Positions 1 through 6,154 of a DNA stretch of 6,267 nucleotides are shown here, in pieces. This DNA is from Ferroglobus sp. (lineage in GTDB: Archaea; Halobacteriota; Archaeoglobi; Archaeoglobales; Archaeoglobaceae), in assembly GCA_015520115.1 (NCBI GenBank), contig WAQS01000240.1, forward strand, positions 1-6,267. Reading direction: 5' to 3'. Each line of letters opens with the position of its first letter. Positions within the stretch are counted from its first letter, which is position 1. Under the pieces are notes generated by a model. The model ran no database searches. It was not told the origin of the DNA and was given only the letters and a program-made list of their open reading frames with translations. A program made the position numbers and the translations under genes.

Positions 1-2194
1 TCTCAAGCTGGTCGAAGTAGTGCTTCGAAGTAATCTTCCCTGAATTTCCTCCTGGAATTATCGTGTACGCCTTTTCTCCTATTTCCACGATCATTCTAAA
101 GCTACTTCCTACCTGAGGGTTTTCTTCGACTCTAAAGTTGTAAATCGTGTATTTTGATCCGTTCATCGGGTAGCTTGGATAATTGAAAACTTTAAGCTTA
201 ACTCCGAAGGGATGCTCTATCTTAAGCCTGTTGTAATCTCCGTATGTTTTCCAGCCGTTTTTATTCATCTCTTCGACGGCTTTTTCAAGAGCCCTCAGAA
301 TAATGTCTCTTCTTTTCTCGATTTTTTCCGTCCTCACGTCATCGAACCACTTGCTGTCCTCTTCGAGCTTTTGAATCACCCAAAGTCTTGGGTAGTACGG
401 CTCTATTCCGGCTTTTTCAAAGTCGTCGTCGAAGATCTCTTTTACGTAATTCTTCAGCCAGAGGGAGAAAATCAGAGCAGCTTTACTATCTTTTTTCATT
501 TCGTAGTTCCATTTCTTCAGGGTCTCAACGTAGTCTCTAAACTTCTCCTCGTCTTTTGCCGCTTCAATTATCAGGGGAACGAAGAACTCCGCTGGCTTTG
601 AGTAAACGTCTCTCTGCATTTTCTTCACGTACTCTACATCGATCCTTCCTTGCTTAATTCCCTTCTCTATCAGCTCCTCTATCCTCATCGCCCTGTAAGG
701 GTCGGCAAAGTACATGCTATCTCCTAAGTAGTAGCTGTAATTGCCCACAATCCTCTGATTTGCCGTAGCTATGTAATCTGGATTCATCGCATGGGGTATC
801 TCTTCGAACGGAATGAATCCTTCCCAGCTTGACTCTCCGTAGGGTGTGAAGCCGATCCACTCTCCATCTCCTTTCGATCCGTTGAAAACCACGTTTCCAG
901 CCACTTCTTTCCCATCCACGTACCTTATCGGATACTTTCCGGCCGGATAGTAAGCTATGCTACTTTCATCGGCAACCACGAGGTTTTGAGCTGGAACGTC
1001 AAAGAACCTCGCAGCATTTATAACGTCCTCGACGCTTCTCGCTTTGTTGTAGAGATATATCGCCAAAGCCTCTCTTGTTCCGCTGAATCCCGTCCAAGCT
1101 ACGGAAACGTTATACTTTTTCAGAAAAGGACCGTGAACGGTCTTTATAACTTCAACTTCCACTTCTTTCCCCTTAACCTTTATGACTCTCTTTTCTTTTT
1201 TGGGTTCCAGCCATTCTCCTTTGTAGAGGTACTTTCCGTCCTTCCAAACGTAAGCGTAGAAGTCTATCACATCAGCTCCAACGTTCGTGAATCCCCAAGC
1301 CACATGCTTATTGTATCCTATTATCACGAACGGGATTCCGGGGAACGTTACACCTCTAACTTCGAAATCTTTCGTTTTTAAATGCATTTCATACCAGACC
1401 GGCGGGGCTGTTAAGAGTAGATGAGGGTCGTTAGCTAAAATCGGCTTACCGCTCTCGGTAAATTTTCCGGAGATAACCCAGTTGTTGCTTCCAACCCCTT
1501 CTGGATAGCTTACACTTACGTTCTCCAACTTTGCGGGAGAGGAGTAGTTTTCCAGAATTTCGTAACCGTGACCGAGTTTCGCCGGATAAAGTTCGAGAGC
1601 TTCTGGGAGCTTTCTCCTTATCTCTTCCCTCTTCAAATCCCAGAAGTTTCCGGTTAGCTCCCAAGCGATCTCTTTTGCTATCAGCAGAGTATCCACCGGA
1701 GTCCATTTCTCCGGCTTATAGTTCAAGAGAACGAACTCTATCGGCAGATTTCCCGAGTCTATGTAAGCGTTAACACCTTCGCAGTAGGCGAGAATGGCTT
1801 CTTTAACGCTTTTATTCCTCTTCAAAACCTCCCACGAAGCTTTTGCCGCGCTTTCGAAATCCATTTCAACGTGAAACTTATCGCTTTCCAAAGTTATTTC
1901 TCCAAAGATTTCGGAAAGCTGACCTTTCATATACCTTCTGTGAAGGTCCATCTGGAAAAGTCGGTCTTTGGCTTGCAAATAGCCTACTGCAAAGAACAGA
2001 GCTTTTTCGTTTTCAGCGTAAATGTGGGGAACTCCGAACTCATCGTAGTAAATTTCTACCCTTCCGTAAGGATTGTTCATTTCGATCTCATCTTTCCATA
2101 AACTTCCTGAGAAGGGGGCGAAGGAATTCAAATAATTGTTCGCTGCGGCTACGAACAGAATTAGAAGGGGCAGAGATAAGGCTATGCGTTTCAT
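1..2194 (-). CDS. Penicillin acylase family protein (Ntn hydrolase), 3' end cut by window edge
   Basis: The reading frame is open for 731 codons from ATG 2194 to the left edge, with no stop and the same frame at both ends. The family hydrolyses amide bonds, such as penicillins, acyl-homoserine lactones or other N-acyl compounds, after self-cleavage into alpha and beta chains. Visible hallmarks are a hydrophobic N-terminus (residues 4-18) that looks like an export signal, the alpha-chain motif DEFGVPHIYA (51-60), GYLQAKDRLFQMDLHRR (71-87), and the processing site GSNNW with the predicted nucleophile Ser236 as first beta residue. They are followed by NDPHLLLTAPP (from 255), WGFTN and ATANQR. 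Asn479 of ATANQR is beta residue 244, close to the oxyanion-hole Asn241 of E. coli penicillin G acylase. Perhaps 30-50 C-terminal residues lie outside the window. It starts 38 bp after the ModE-like gene on the same strand, so it may be read from the tup transcript. No clear ribosome binding site precedes the ATG. The substrate cannot be told from sequence. Confidence 0.93.
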   Translation of the reverse strand, partial: MKRIALSLPLLILFVAAANNYLNSFAPFSGSLWKDEIEMNNPYGRVEIYYDEFGVPHIYAENEKALFFAVGYLQAKDRLFQMDLHRRYMKGQLSEIFGEITLESDKFHVEMDFESAAKASWEVLKRNKSVKEAILAYCEGVNAYIDSGNLPIEFVLLNYKPEKWTPVDTLLIAKEIAWELTGNFWDLKREEIRRKLPEALELYPAKLGHGYEILENYSSPAKLENVSVSYPEGVGSNNWVISGKFTESGKPILANDPHLLLTAPPVWYEMHLKTKDFEVRGVTFPGIPFVIIGYNKHVAWGFTNVGADVIDFYAYVWKDGKYLYKGEWLEPKKEKRVIKVKGKEVEVEVIKTVHGPFLKKYNVSVAWTGFSGTREALAIYLYNKARSVEDVINAARFFDVPAQNLVVADESSIAYYPAGKYPIRYVDGKEVAGNVVFNGSKGDGEWIGFTPYGESSWEGFIPFEEIPHAMNPDYIATANQRIVGNYSYYLGDSMYFADPYRAMRIEELIEKGIKQGRIDVEYVKKMQRDVYSKPAEFFVPLIIEAAKDEEKFRDYVETLKKWNYEMKKDSKAALIFSLWLKNYVKEIFDDDFEKAGIEPYYPRLWVIQKLEEDSKWFDDVRTEKIEKRRDIILRALEKAVEEMNKNGWKTYGDYNRLKIEHPFGVKLKVFNYPSYPMNGSKYTIYNFRVEENPQVGSSFRMIVEIGEKAYTIIPGGNSGKITSKHYFDQLE

Positions 2195-2232
2195 TAATTC
2201 GAGTATATTTTTAACTTTTTTAATTTTTTCGT

Positions 2233-2571
2233 TCAGATTTTAACTGCTCCTCTCAATTCCTCGATCTTCCTCTCAAAAGCTTTCTCTGCTTCTTCATAAA
2301 TTTCAAGAAGTTTCTCAGCCAACTCCGTTAAAGAGCTCTCCCCTCCCTTTTCACCACCTCTTTTGGTCTCGACTATTCTATTTCCGAGTTTTTCCTCCAT
2401 CTTTTTTATGTACCCCCAGACATATCTGTAAGACATCTCCAGCTCTTTCGAAGCTTTAGATATGCTACCGTGCTTTTTTATCGCTTTTAGAATTTCCGCT
2501 CCCCCTTTTCCCATCAAAAACTCTCCATCCTTTTCTATCCATATCCTGAACTTGAGTTCAATAATAGGCAT
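2233..2571 (-). CDS. ModE-type winged helix-turn-helix regulator without oxyanion-binding domain
   Basis: This 112-residue protein matches the N-terminal DNA-binding half of the molybdate/tungstate regulator ModE. Residues 22-34 (GKGGAEILKAIKK) and 35-62 (HGSISKASKELEMSYRYVWG and on) form the LysR-like helix-turn-helix. The glycine-rich stretch GGEKGGESS (72-80) before LTE is the typical ModE wing. Residues 83-107 form a charged helix, probably for dimerisation. E. coli ModE has about 260 residues with C-terminal TOBE/Mop domains that bind molybdate or tungstate; none are present here. Metal sensing must therefore be absent, indirect, or supplied by another protein. I chose ATG 2571 over the in-frame GTG codons at 2577 and 2574; either choice overlaps the end of tupC. 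Its place as fourth gene of the tungstate cluster suggests that it autoregulates the operon through the palindrome at 4867-4884. That role is inference. Confidence 0.88.
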   Translation of the reverse strand: MPIIELKFRIWIEKDGEFLMGKGGAEILKAIKKHGSISKASKELEMSYRYVWGYIKKMEEKLGNRIVETKRGGEKGGESSLTELAEKLLEIYEEAEKAFERKIEELRGAVKI

Positions 2572-3247
2572 CACCACTCACGAACTTCTTAGTCAATTCA
2601 TTTTTAGGATTCTCAAAAATTTGTTTCGTTTCTCCGTACTCTATCAGCTTTCCGTTGTGGAGAAAGGCAACTTTATCCGATAGTCTCTTAGCCTGAAAGA
2701 TGTTGTGAGTGGCTATTACTATCGTTTTTCCTGATTTTGCGAGGTCTCTGATGCATTTCTCAACTATAGATGCGTTTTCGGCGTCAAGGTTTGAAGTGGG
2801 CTCGTCGAAGAGGTAAACTTCTCTTTCGATTGCCAAAGCTCTCGCTATAGCGAGTCTCTGCTTTTCCCCTCCGCTTAAATTCTTAGCCTTCTTCTTCGCA
2901 ACCTCAAGGAGGTTCAATTTCTCTAAAATTTCTTCAGCTTTCTCTTTACTCGAATTGCCGTCTAAGGATAAAGCGTAGAGCAAGTTGTCTAAAACAGTGC
3001 CTCTAAAAACGACTGGCTGCTGAAAAACCATCGTAATCTTCTTCCTGTGCTTTTCACTTGCCTCTTCTCCCATGAAGTAGTACTCTCCTTCAAAACTTTC
3101 AAGCAAAGCTATAATTCTCAGAAGCGTGGTTTTTCCAGCTCCGCTGCTCCCTAAAATGGCAGTAATTCCTCTCTCTATCTCCATGCTCAAGCTTAGCTTG
3201 AATTGTCCGTAATCCTTGACTACATTTCTGAGCTCTATCACAGCCAT
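2558..3247 (-). CDS. tupC: Tungstate ABC transporter, ATP-binding protein TupC
   Basis: This 229-residue ABC ATPase powers the importer from the cytoplasmic face. All motifs are intact: Walker A GSSGAGKTT (33-41), Q-loop MVFQQP (73-78), signature LSGGEKQRLAIARAL (124-138), Walker B VYLFDEPTSNLD (144-155) with catalytic Glu149, and the switch histidine His181 in IATHN. The length is that of a bare ATPase domain, without the C-terminal TOBE regulatory domain found in ModC and WtpC; this fits the Tup type. I chose ATG 3247 rather than the ATG eight codons upstream at 3271. GGTGA stands four bases before 3247, and residues from 3247 begin with the usual strand MAVIELRNV. It overlaps the end of tupB by 10 bp and the start of the ModE-like gene by 14 bp, which suggests translational coupling. 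Confidence 0.93.
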   Translation of the reverse strand: MAVIELRNVVKDYGQFKLSLSMEIERGITAILGSSGAGKTTLLRIIALLESFEGEYYFMGEEASEKHRKKITMVFQQPVVFRGTVLDNLLYALSLDGNSSKEKAEEILEKLNLLEVAKKKAKNLSGGEKQRLAIARALAIEREVYLFDEPTSNLDAENASIVEKCIRDLAKSGKTIVIATHNIFQAKRLSDKVAFLHNGKLIEYGETKQIFENPKNELTKKFVSGDAYY

Positions 3248-3915
3248 TTTTTCACCAAGTTCATTATCCATGAGATCGCAAAAACTACCGATAGGAGGAT
3301 TAGCCCGAGGACTATCGCAACGTCTATCTCTCCCCTCGCCACGTGCATTTGGATTGCGGTAGTTAAAACCCTTGTGTTTGCTAAGCCTCCGTAAACGAAC
3401 ACGTTTCCACCGATCATGAGAGCTATTCCCAACTCAGCCACTGCTCTGTTGAATGCGGCTATGGAGGAGAGGACGATTCCCGGAAGAGCTTCACTTATAA
3501 CTTTGACGACAGCCTGAGCTCTTGAGGCTCCGAGAGTTAAGGCGAGCTCGTATATTTCTTCACTTACCTGCTCAATTGAGGTGGCGGTTATACTTACAAC
3601 TATGGGCAGAACAAGGAGCATCTGTCCCAAGCTTATTCCCATTTCAGTGTAGAGCAGTCCGAGGAAGCCGAAAGGTCCTTTTGGGGCTAAGAGTAGGTAG
3701 AGAAATAAACCCATTACGACCGTCGGGATTCCAAGGAGGGTGTTGAATATCGATTTTAAGAATTCTCTGCCGGTGAAGTTGTATAAAGAAAGGAGAACTC
3801 CCACCGGTATCCCAATTGTGGAAGCAAGTATCGCAGCCAGACCCGAGACTTTTAGAGATCTGAGGGTTATTTCGGCAACGATTCCCCAGTCCAAGTCACC
3901 AAAAAGCGATACCAT
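3238..3915 (-). CDS. tupB: Tungstate ABC transporter, permease TupB
   Basis: This is a 225-residue integral membrane protein of the BPD permease family, forming the channel of the tungstate importer, probably as a homodimer. Hydrophobic segments lie at about 22-45, 56-78, 92-113, 146-170 and 198-222. The cytoplasmic EAA loop that docks on TupC is seen at 120-139, with EIYELALTLGASRAQ. The motif GIPTVVMGL (62-70) is typical of TupB-like permeases. An in-frame ATG exists at 3954, but ATG 3915 is preferred. It is preceded by GAGG with a short three-base gap, and its overlap with the end of tupA is only 20 bp instead of 59. The gene lies between tupA and tupC in the order usual for tup operons. 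Confidence 0.92.
   Translation of the reverse strand: MVSLFGDLDWGIVAEITLRSLKVSGLAAILASTIGIPVGVLLSLYNFTGREFLKSIFNTLLGIPTVVMGLFLYLLLAPKGPFGFLGLLYTEMGISLGQMLLVLPIVVSITATSIEQVSEEIYELALTLGASRAQAVVKVISEALPGIVLSSIAAFNRAVAELGIALMIGGNVFVYGGLANTRVLTTAIQMHVARGEIDVAIVLGLILLSVVFAISWIMNLVKKWL
3252..3256 (-). promoter_or_regulatory. Ribosome binding site of tupC
   Basis: GGTGA on the minus strand lies four bases before ATG 3247. It decides between the two possible tupC starts and sits inside the last codons of tupB. Confidence 0.7.
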
Positions 3916-4867
3916 ATTCCTCAGCTCTGTATCTATACTCCTTGGGGCACTCACTCCCGTTTATGAATCCGTACTTAGCGATCCAGCTGTAGTAGGGCTC
4001 TATTTTCTTCTCCAGAACTTCCACAGCCGGATAGAAGAGAGGCATGCCGAATTCGTCTCTTCCAAAACCTCTAAGAACCTCTTGTCCATCAGTTACGAGC
4101 CACTTCTCAAATTTCATAGCCAAATCGAAGTTCTCGTTACCCTTCTCCGGGTTTACAACTATTATCGAGTAGACGTTTATTAACTCCTCTCCCCTATCAA
4201 CGAGAATTTCTAAGTCTATTTTTCCGGCTCTCTTAAATCTCAGGTATGTTCCGGTATCTGAGAGTGTGTAGGCTTTTTCGTTGCTTGCGTAAAGCAAAGT
4301 CTGACCCATCCCAGCTCCAGTTTCTCTAAACCATTTCTCCTTTCTTATTTCCTCGTAATCGAAACCGGCGGCTTTCCATAAAGCTATTTCTTTAACATTC
4401 GTCCCCGACAGATCTCCCCTCGAAACCCATATGGCTTTTCCTTCTCTTCCAGCTTCCGCTATCTTTTTCATAGCGTCAACGACACTCGAACCCCTAATTT
4501 TTGCCGGATCATCTTTTGGACCAACTATTACGAAGAAGTTGTAGGCGAAGATTTTTCTGTTCACTCCGTAACCTTCTCTCATAAACTCTTCCTCCTTACT
4601 CTTCGCATGAACGAGTATTGCATCGCTAACCCCAAGCTTTGCATCGTTTATAGCTGCCCCAGTCCCCTTAGCTATGAAATGCACTTCAATCCCGTATTTC
4701 TCCTTAAAGATCCTCGCAACCTCGTCAAGAAAGCCCGTGTCGTATAAACTTGTGGTGGTCGAAATCGTCAAGATTTTCAGTTCTTTCCTCTTATTCTGCT
4801 CGTAAAAGTAAAGTCCAAAGGTTATTACCAAAATCGCCAAGGCTAAAATTACTATCTTTCGAGCCAT
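3896..4867 (-). CDS. tupA: Tungstate-binding protein TupA, membrane-anchored
   Basis: This 323-residue extracytoplasmic solute-binding protein captures tungstate for TupBC. The key sign is STTTSLYDTGFLD (36-48): the TTTS signature marks TupA and separates it from ModA and WtpA. GTGAAINDAKLGVSDAILVHA (68-88), SRGDLSGTN (149-157) and GAGMGQTLLYASNE (184-197) are further conserved TupA stretches that line the oxyanion site. The N-terminus (MARK then a hydrophobic run, residues 5-22) has no lipobox cysteine, so it is probably an uncleaved membrane anchor. Two further in-frame ATGs lie upstream at 4879 and 4873. ATG 4867 is preferred because it sits about 25 bases from the centre of the TATA box, which predicts a leaderless transcript, and because the others lie inside a palindrome. 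Tungstate would supply tungstopterin enzymes such as aldehyde:ferredoxin oxidoreductases; that is family knowledge, as none is in the window. Confidence 0.93.
   Translation of the reverse strand: MARKIVILALAILVITFGLYFYEQNKRKELKILTISTTTSLYDTGFLDEVARIFKEKYGIEVHFIAKGTGAAINDAKLGVSDAILVHAKSKEEEFMREGYGVNRKIFAYNFFVIVGPKDDPAKIRGSSVVDAMKKIAEAGREGKAIWVSRGDLSGTNVKEIALWKAAGFDYEEIRKEKWFRETGAGMGQTLLYASNEKAYTLSDTGTYLRFKRAGKIDLEILVDRGEELINVYSIIVVNPEKGNENFDLAMKFEKWLVTDGQEVLRGFGRDEFGMPLFYPAVEVLEKKIEPYYSWIAKYGFINGSECPKEYRYRAEEYGIAFW
3919..3922 (-). promoter_or_regulatory. Ribosome binding site of tupB
   Basis: GAGG on the minus strand lies three bases before ATG 3915, inside the end of tupA. The spacing is tight, but no comparable site precedes the longer start at 3954. 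Confidence 0.5.
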
Positions 4868-4884
4868 ATGCATGTACATGCATA
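4867..4884. promoter_or_regulatory. Perfect 18-bp palindrome, probable operator of the tup operon
   Basis: TATGCATGTACATGCATA reads the same on both strands, with its centre between 4875 and 4876. It fills the space between the tupA TATA box and the tupA start codon and takes in the A of ATG 4867. A dimer bound here would cover the transcription start. The natural candidate is the ModE-type protein encoded in the same operon. The palindrome is directly seen; the binding partner is inference. Confidence 0.7.
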
Positions 4885-4887
4885 ACG

Positions 4888-4895
4888 AATATAAA
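4888..4895 (-). promoter_or_regulatory. Archaeal TATA box of the tup operon
   Basis: TTTATATT on the minus strand, preceded by the A-rich stretch ACAAAAACAA that could serve as BRE. Its centre lies about 25 bases from ATG 4867, the distance expected for a leaderless archaeal transcript. Confidence 0.65.
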
Positions 4896-5196
4896 TTGTT
4901 TTTGTTGGGAACGATTTCAGAATTACTTTTTCTTTCTTCGAAAACCCTTAAACTTTACCCTCTTAGAATATATTTTAACCAATTTTGATGAAGCTCAAGG
5001 AAATAATGAAAAGCTCAACCTCTTTGAAAGAGAGTTCCAAACGACATCAGAATCCTTGGCATAGCTACCTACATCCAGACGTCCCCCAATAAGAAACCCT
5101 GTTAAATACCTGGAAATTTTCGCAAGCCGTTCATAGCTTTATTACAATCATCTAGAGTGGTTGAGTTGTCAGCCTCCTCAGATCCTTAGCGCAATA
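4896..5196. other. Divergent intergenic region between tupA and vapB
   Basis: About 300 bases without a convincing intact gene. The left third is A/T-rich and belongs to the tup promoter. The middle carries the decayed coding stretch at 4988-5136. For 5137-5190 I see only short open frames and no clear element. Confidence 0.6.
4988..5136 (+). pseudogene. Small decayed coding stretch of unknown origin
   Basis: ATG 4988 opens a 34-codon frame that ends at TAA 5090-5092 and contains NPWHSYLHPDVP. At the run of five C's (5083-5087) a change of frame lets the protein continue as PIRNPVKYLEIFASRS to TAG 5134-5136. The two pieces join smoothly as one protein-like text, which suggests the N-terminal remnant of a frameshifted gene. 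A TATA-like AATATATTT at 4967-4975 lies just upstream. I do not recognise the family with certainty. A transposase N-terminus is one guess, given the surrounding decay, but no terminal repeats or downstream domain were found. It could also be a short chance frame. Confidence 0.3.
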
Positions 5197-5203
5197 TTTA
5201 TAA
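5197..5203 (+). promoter_or_regulatory. Archaeal TATA box of vapB
   Basis: TTTATAA, preceded by GCGCAATA, has its centre about 34 bases before ATG 5234. It predicts transcription from about 5225 and a leader of only about ten bases. Confidence 0.55.
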
Positions 5204-5216
5204 CCTCACAAACAAA

Positions 5217-5234
5217 GTGGGAAATGTGGGAACA
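5217..5234 (+). repeat. Tandem 9-bp repeat before vapB start
   Basis: GTGGGAAAT is followed at once by GTGGGAACA, two units with seven identical leading bases, between the TATA box and the vapB ATG. It covers the predicted transcription start. It could be a binding site for the antitoxin or provide the GGG of a weak ribosome site; either role is inference. Confidence 0.4.
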
Positions 5235-5488
5235 TGCCCCTAACAAAGGTCGACGAAAAGGGGAGAATTCTGCTACCTAAGGAAATAAGAGAGAAGTTGA
5301 ACATAAAACCGGGAGATGAGTTCTTGGTTGCTGACGTAGACAAAGATGCGGTCGTACTAAAGAGGATAGATGTCAGAAAGATGTTAGAGAGTCTAATCGA
5401 GAAAGCTAAGAGCGTGGATCTCGAAAAACTTGAAGAAGAGATAGAGAGGGAAGGTAATAGAGTTGCGAGGAAAAAGCTTTTTGATTGA
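5234..5488 (+). CDS. vapB: AbrB/SpoVT-type antitoxin (VapB)
   Basis: This intact 84-residue protein begins with a classic SpoVT-AbrB swapped-hairpin DNA-binding domain (residues 3-45), with the core KVDEKGRILLPKEIREKL and NIKPGDEFLV. Residues 47-84 form a charged helical tail (VRKMLESLIEKAKSVDLEKL and on), the part that in VapB proteins wraps and inhibits the PIN toxin. It would act as cytoplasmic antitoxin and as repressor of its own promoter. Its stop at 5486-5488 overlaps the start of the PIN gene, the usual coupled vapBC arrangement. That toxin is broken, so this gene now stands as an orphan antitoxin. It may still silence its own promoter or neutralise related toxins elsewhere. Confidence 0.88.
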   Translation: MPLTKVDEKGRILLPKEIREKLNIKPGDEFLVADVDKDAVVLKRIDVRKMLESLIEKAKSVDLEKLEEEIEREGNRVARKKLFD

Positions 5489-5853
5489 TACGAACGTTTT
5501 CATAGCGGCAGTAAAAAAGGGATAGACGAAGACGACGGATCTAGTTCTGTACTTGTTAACGAACCCGGAGTTTGAGATAGTGGCTAACGATGTTCTCATT
5601 GCGGAGTACAAAAATACGCGAAGGAGCTGAACGCTGAGGATTTTCTCGAATTCTTAAAGATTAGAGTTTTAGCGTATTCAACCTCTCAAAGGACGAAATT
5701 GAAAAGTGCAAACGATATTTTCCGGAAGAGGAAGCTGCCGACGTAATTCATGCAGCAACCTGCCTAAAAACGAGTGCTTTGACGAGATCAAGAGAGCTGG
5801 CCTGATAGAAGTGTGGAGAATTTTCGGAAGCTATTGATAGACTGCTCGATTAG
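5463..5853 (+). pseudogene. vapC: PIN-domain toxin VapC, degraded
   Basis: A PIN ribonuclease can be read only by changing frame repeatedly. From TTG 5463 the text holds LIDTNVFIAAVKKG with the first catalytic Asp, then meets TAG 5523-5525 (perhaps a former TGG). It continues as TKTTDLVLYLLTNPEFEIVA to about 5612. One base is missing in the A-run 5610-5614; the next frame gives YAKELNAEDFLEFLKIRVLA. Another base is missing at about 5675, followed by FNLSKDEIEKCKRYFPEEEA and then ADVIHAATCLKTSA, which carries the later conserved Asp. Here the expected strand and TNDxxF-like motif are deleted. FDEIKRAGLIEVWRI follows from 5778, then one extra T near 5823, and SEAIDRLLD ends at TAG 5853. With one stop, four frame breaks and a lost motif it cannot make an active toxin. 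The start is uncertain, because the gene overlaps vapB. Confidence 0.85.
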
Positions 5854-5893
5854 ATGATGCTGTTTGGTGCCGAAGAGTAAAAGATCGGATCTC

Positions 5894-5938
5894 TTCGATC
5901 GATAGCGGGAGCTTGAGGAACTTCTGAAATCGATCGAA
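5894..5938. repeat. 10-bp inverted repeat with 25-bp spacer
   Basis: TTCGATCGAT at 5894-5903 is the exact reverse complement of ATCGATCGAA at 5929-5938. It spans the point where the polymerase-like fragment becomes open, next to the in-frame TAG at 5903-5905. It could form a hairpin, or mark a rearrangement junction. No flanking duplication was seen. Confidence 0.4.
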
Positions 5939-6154
5939 AACACTTTGGAAGCTTCTGCAATTAGAGAGTTGAAAAAGCTTGGTGTGAAGGTGTTTCCGGG
6001 AATGGAAGTGGAATATGTGGTCGTGGATTTCGACAAGAAGGTGGTTTCTGTCAAAACTCCTGAAAACGTCGACTTCGAGTACTACTCCAAAATCCTCAGG
6101 AAAGCTTTTGAAGAAGTTAAATTCGCCGTAAATTTTGCGAAGAAGTTAACCTGA
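5906..6154 (+). pseudogene. Headless protein fragment, resembles C-terminus of a family B DNA polymerase
   Basis: The frame is open from 5906, just after TAG 5903-5905, to TGA 6152-6154. It reads RELEELLKSIENTLEASAIR, then ELKKLGVKVFPGMEVEYVVV, DFDKKVV, VDFEYYSKILRKAFEEVKFA. The run of a helix ending in ELKKLG, then V-PGMEV-YVVVD, then a helix starting EYY resembles the end of the thumb domain of archaeal family B polymerases, perhaps a second, B2-like copy. This is by general pattern only. The only start codon in the open stretch before the conserved text is TTG 5945, and nothing of the palm or finger domains is present. The same frame also reads VPKSKRSDLFDR just upstream of the TAG, so the fragment may once have been longer. 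Codon use fits its neighbours. It may instead be the tail of another protein family. Confidence 0.5.

Noticed and set aside
212..2214. Several plus-strand open frames of 76-131 codons
   Set aside because: They lie opposite the acylase gene, lack family features and are shadows of its codon pattern.
2204..2230. T-rich run on the plus strand, terminator-like
   Set aside because: It would only terminate plus-strand transcripts, and no plus-strand gene precedes it. On the transcribed minus strand it is A-rich. The TATA-like part is too close to ATG 2194 to serve as its promoter at normal archaeal spacing.
3740..4183. 147-codon plus-strand frame
   Set aside because: It lies opposite tupB and tupA, which have complete family motifs, and its translation shows no recognisable domain.
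3896..4867. Molybdate-binding ModA or WtpA instead of TupA
   Set aside because: The TTTS signature and the SRGDLSGTN and GAGMGQTL stretches are those of TupA, and the ATPase lacks the TOBE domain typical of ModC and WtpC.
4884..5233. Possible CRISPR leader or small RNA gene in the spacer
   Set aside because: No repeated units or stable stem-loop are visible, and the content is better explained by two promoters and a coding remnant.
5224..5280. Alternative upstream ATG at 5224 before vapB
   Set aside because: It is in another frame and meets a stop after 18 codons; ATG 5234 gives the full AbrB domain.
5788..6054. 88-codon minus-strand frame across the decayed region
   Set aside because: Ser/Thr-rich antisense text. 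The plus strand gives PIN and polymerase-like motifs over the same bases.
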